Below the pieces are notes generated by a model. It was given only the letters and a program-made list of their open reading frames with translations. It was not told where the DNA came from and ran no database searches. A DNA stretch of 7,227 nucleotides. Origin: an uncultured Clostridia bacterium (GTDB taxonomy: Bacteria; Bacillota; Clostridia; UBA1381). Below are positions 6,228-7,227 of this stretch, one piece after another. The DNA lies in NCBI GenBank assembly GCA_934454745.1, contig CAKSGP010000074.1, forward strand, positions 1-7,227, given 5' to 3'. The position numbers and the translations under genes are program-made. Each line of letters starts with the position of its first letter. The first letter of the stretch is position 1.

Positions 6228-6860
6228 TTATATATCATGGCACAGCATAACAGTATATTCTGGGCTGATGTATTTCTCAATAAATTCGCGGCTTTTTTTC
6301 GGGCAGTATGATGAGGCTGTGGGAATTCTTTTATCCAAGCATTCTCGCAGATAACATTCGTCCCCGGCAATAATATATTTTTTTCCATTGTCAGTAATTT
6401 CAACAATGCAGGAACCCTTTGAGTGACCGCCTATCTTAACGGCTTTCACACTGGAGCAGATTTGCATTTCATTATCAAAAAGCTTTCTATTCATGTCCTC
6501 GGCAAAATAGCCTTTGCCGCTCTCATACTCATCACGCTGAATGTATATTACCGCGTTTTTAAATTTGCTTACACATTCTATGTGGTCATGATGCGCATGG
6601 GTTATAATAACATCGGTAATATCTTCCGGCTTTATACCCTTCTTTTCAAGCGCCTTTACCGGTCCGATAAAATCATGCATATCAAATCCGGGCATGGTTT
6701 CGCAGCCCGCGTCGGCTAAAATCAGTCTGTTTTGAGTTTTTATCAGATATATCATAAACACAATGGGGTGGAATTTATCCTCCGCCCCTCCTTGAAATAT
6801 CATACTCGCGGGCAAAACCGACTTGCCGTATTCTATTGGAATAATTTCAAGCTCTTTCAT
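6228..6860 (-). CDS. Metallo-beta-lactamase-fold metal-dependent hydrolase
   Basis: This 210-residue protein appears intact. It carries the full metal-binding set of the metallo-beta-lactamase superfamily. The core motif is THAHHDH (87-93), giving His88, His90, Asp92 and His93. His146 is in GGHSKGS, Asp167 in IAGDE, and His208 in LCHDI at the very C-terminus. The early strand IYLIKTQNRLILADAG (37-52) is the usual lead-in. No signal peptide or membrane segment is visible, so it should be cytoplasmic. The layout resembles AHL-lactonase-like and other small-molecule hydrolases; the substrate cannot be told from sequence. The start overlaps the previous stop as ATGA, with no clear Shine-Dalgarno site, so translation probably depends on coupling. 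Its upstream partner is now a pseudogene, leaving this the only intact gene visible of a former oxidoreductase-hydrolase operon. Confidence 0.9.
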   Translation of the reverse strand: MKELEIIPIEYGKSVLPASMIFQGGAEDKFHPIVFMIYLIKTQNRLILADAGCETMPGFDMHDFIGPVKALEKKGIKPEDITDVIITHAHHDHIECVSKFKNAVIYIQRDEYESGKGYFAEDMNRKLFDNEMQICSSVKAVKIGGHSKGSCIVEITDNGKKYIIAGDECYLRECLDKRIPTASSYCPKKSREFIEKYISPEYTVMLCHDI

Positions 6861-7101
6861 CTTACCGTCAAAACAACCTTTCCGACATTCTGTCCCTTGT
6901 ACAAAATATCATGCACTGCTTCCGCCTCGGTTATTGGCAGGGTTTTATAGATTGTCGGCTTAACCTCGCCACTCTCAATCTTCGGGAATACCTTTTCCAC
7001 AAGCACAAGATTTGCCCCTCTTGTGCTGATTTTAATGCTACCGCACATCCTATTCCGACAGCCGCATCTGTGACAAGTGCTGTTTTATCTGTAAAATTCA
7101 T
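6857..7101 (-). pseudogene. Chimeric dehydrogenase remnant: SDR N-terminus joined to MDR C-terminus, frameshifted
   Basis: ATG at 7101 has a good site (GGAGTG, 7113-7108). It opens MNFTDKTALVTDAAVGIG, the N-terminus and cofactor-loop region of a short-chain dehydrogenase/reductase (normally TGxxxGIG; here Asp12 replaces the first Gly). After AQEG the frame is lost in a C4 run (7018-7015 on the plus strand); adding one base restores GANLVLV, the second SDR strand. The sequence then passes directly into EKVFPKIESGEVKP and later LPITEAEAVHDIL, ending GQNVGKVVLTVR. That is the C-terminus of a zinc-free or quinone-reductase-like medium-chain dehydrogenase. The repaired product would be 81 residues, lacking both catalytic cores. 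The simplest reading is an internal deletion that fused two neighbouring genes near 6993-7000, plus a one-base loss. The ATG at 7048 in the second frame is not a credible start. The stop overlaps the hydrolase start. Confidence 0.8.
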
Positions 7102-7106
7102 AATTT

Positions 7107-7227
7107 TCACTCCATCGATGAATTATATTCCATGTTATCTCTTATCATCTTTGCTTTTTTCACAAGCGGTTGCTGCGGTGTTGCAAGCTCGTCATATTCA
7201 TGTACACACAGATACATACAGCAGCCA
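7107..7227 (-). CDS. C-terminal end of an unidentified protein (partial)
   Basis: A minus-strand frame enters from the right edge at 7226 and runs 39 codons to TGA (7109-7107). It contains YLCVHEYDELATPQQPLVKK and AKMIRDNMEYNSSME. The composition and position look like a genuine gene end. Its stop overlaps the ribosome site of the SDR-like start at 7101, only 5 nt away, which indicates one operon reading toward the hydrolase. I do not recognise the family, and the body of the gene lies outside the window. Confidence 0.6.
   Translation of the reverse strand, partial: GCCMYLCVHEYDELATPQQPLVKKAKMIRDNMEYNSSME

Noticed and set aside
6423..6950. Plus-strand open frames over the hydrolase gene
   Set aside because: They are antisense to a protein with a full set of metal-binding motifs and have no motifs of their own.

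Overview
The window looks like chromosome from an anaerobic, low-GC Gram-positive bacterium, most likely a fermentative Clostridia (Oscillospirales/Ruminococcus-like). This is an inference. It rests on AT-rich intergenic DNA, strong AGGAGG-type ribosome binding sites, a trimeric [FeFe]-hydrogenase operon of the type known from fermentative Clostridia, and a palindrome resembling IS3-family ends.

Left end (1-345): the tail of a secreted or surface protein with a copper amine oxidase N-terminal-like repeat, then a 44-bp palindrome resembling abutted IS3-family ends, then an AT-rich region with a perfect TATAAT promoter. Centre (373-4516): a complete three-gene operon, hydC-hydB-hydA, with gaps of 11 and 14 bp, closed by a strong terminator. 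HydC and HydB form the NuoE/NuoF-like NADH-oxidising module. HydA is the [FeFe] catalytic subunit. Together they should couple H2 to NAD(H) and ferredoxin by flavin-based electron bifurcation. All cofactor ligands are present. The one notable active-site change is Ile for Met in the L2 motif of HydA.

Right half (4580-7227): everything recognisable is on the minus strand and much of it is decaying. Read 5'->3' on the minus strand, there is the 3' end of an unidentified gene. Next comes a short chimeric pseudogene, whose N-terminus is a short-chain dehydrogenase and whose C-terminus is a medium-chain (quinone-reductase-like) dehydrogenase. An intact metallo-beta-lactamase-fold hydrolase follows, overlapping it by ATGA. 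After a terminator there is a two-gene module. Its first gene is an unrecognised protein broken by two nonsense codons and a one-base deletion. Its second is a membrane-anchored protein broken by one extra base in a T7 run. Both can be reconstructed from the sequence. The pair has the layout of a toxin-like gene followed by an immunity-like gene, but that role is conjecture. Tandem hairpins at 4633-4694 end this module and face the hydrogenase terminator.

The best leads are the decayed two-gene module, the SDR/MDR chimera, the clustering of one-base homopolymer indels in the right half only, the palindrome inside the hyd promoter, and the HydA L2 substitution. I saw no tRNA, rRNA, CRISPR array or complete insertion sequence.
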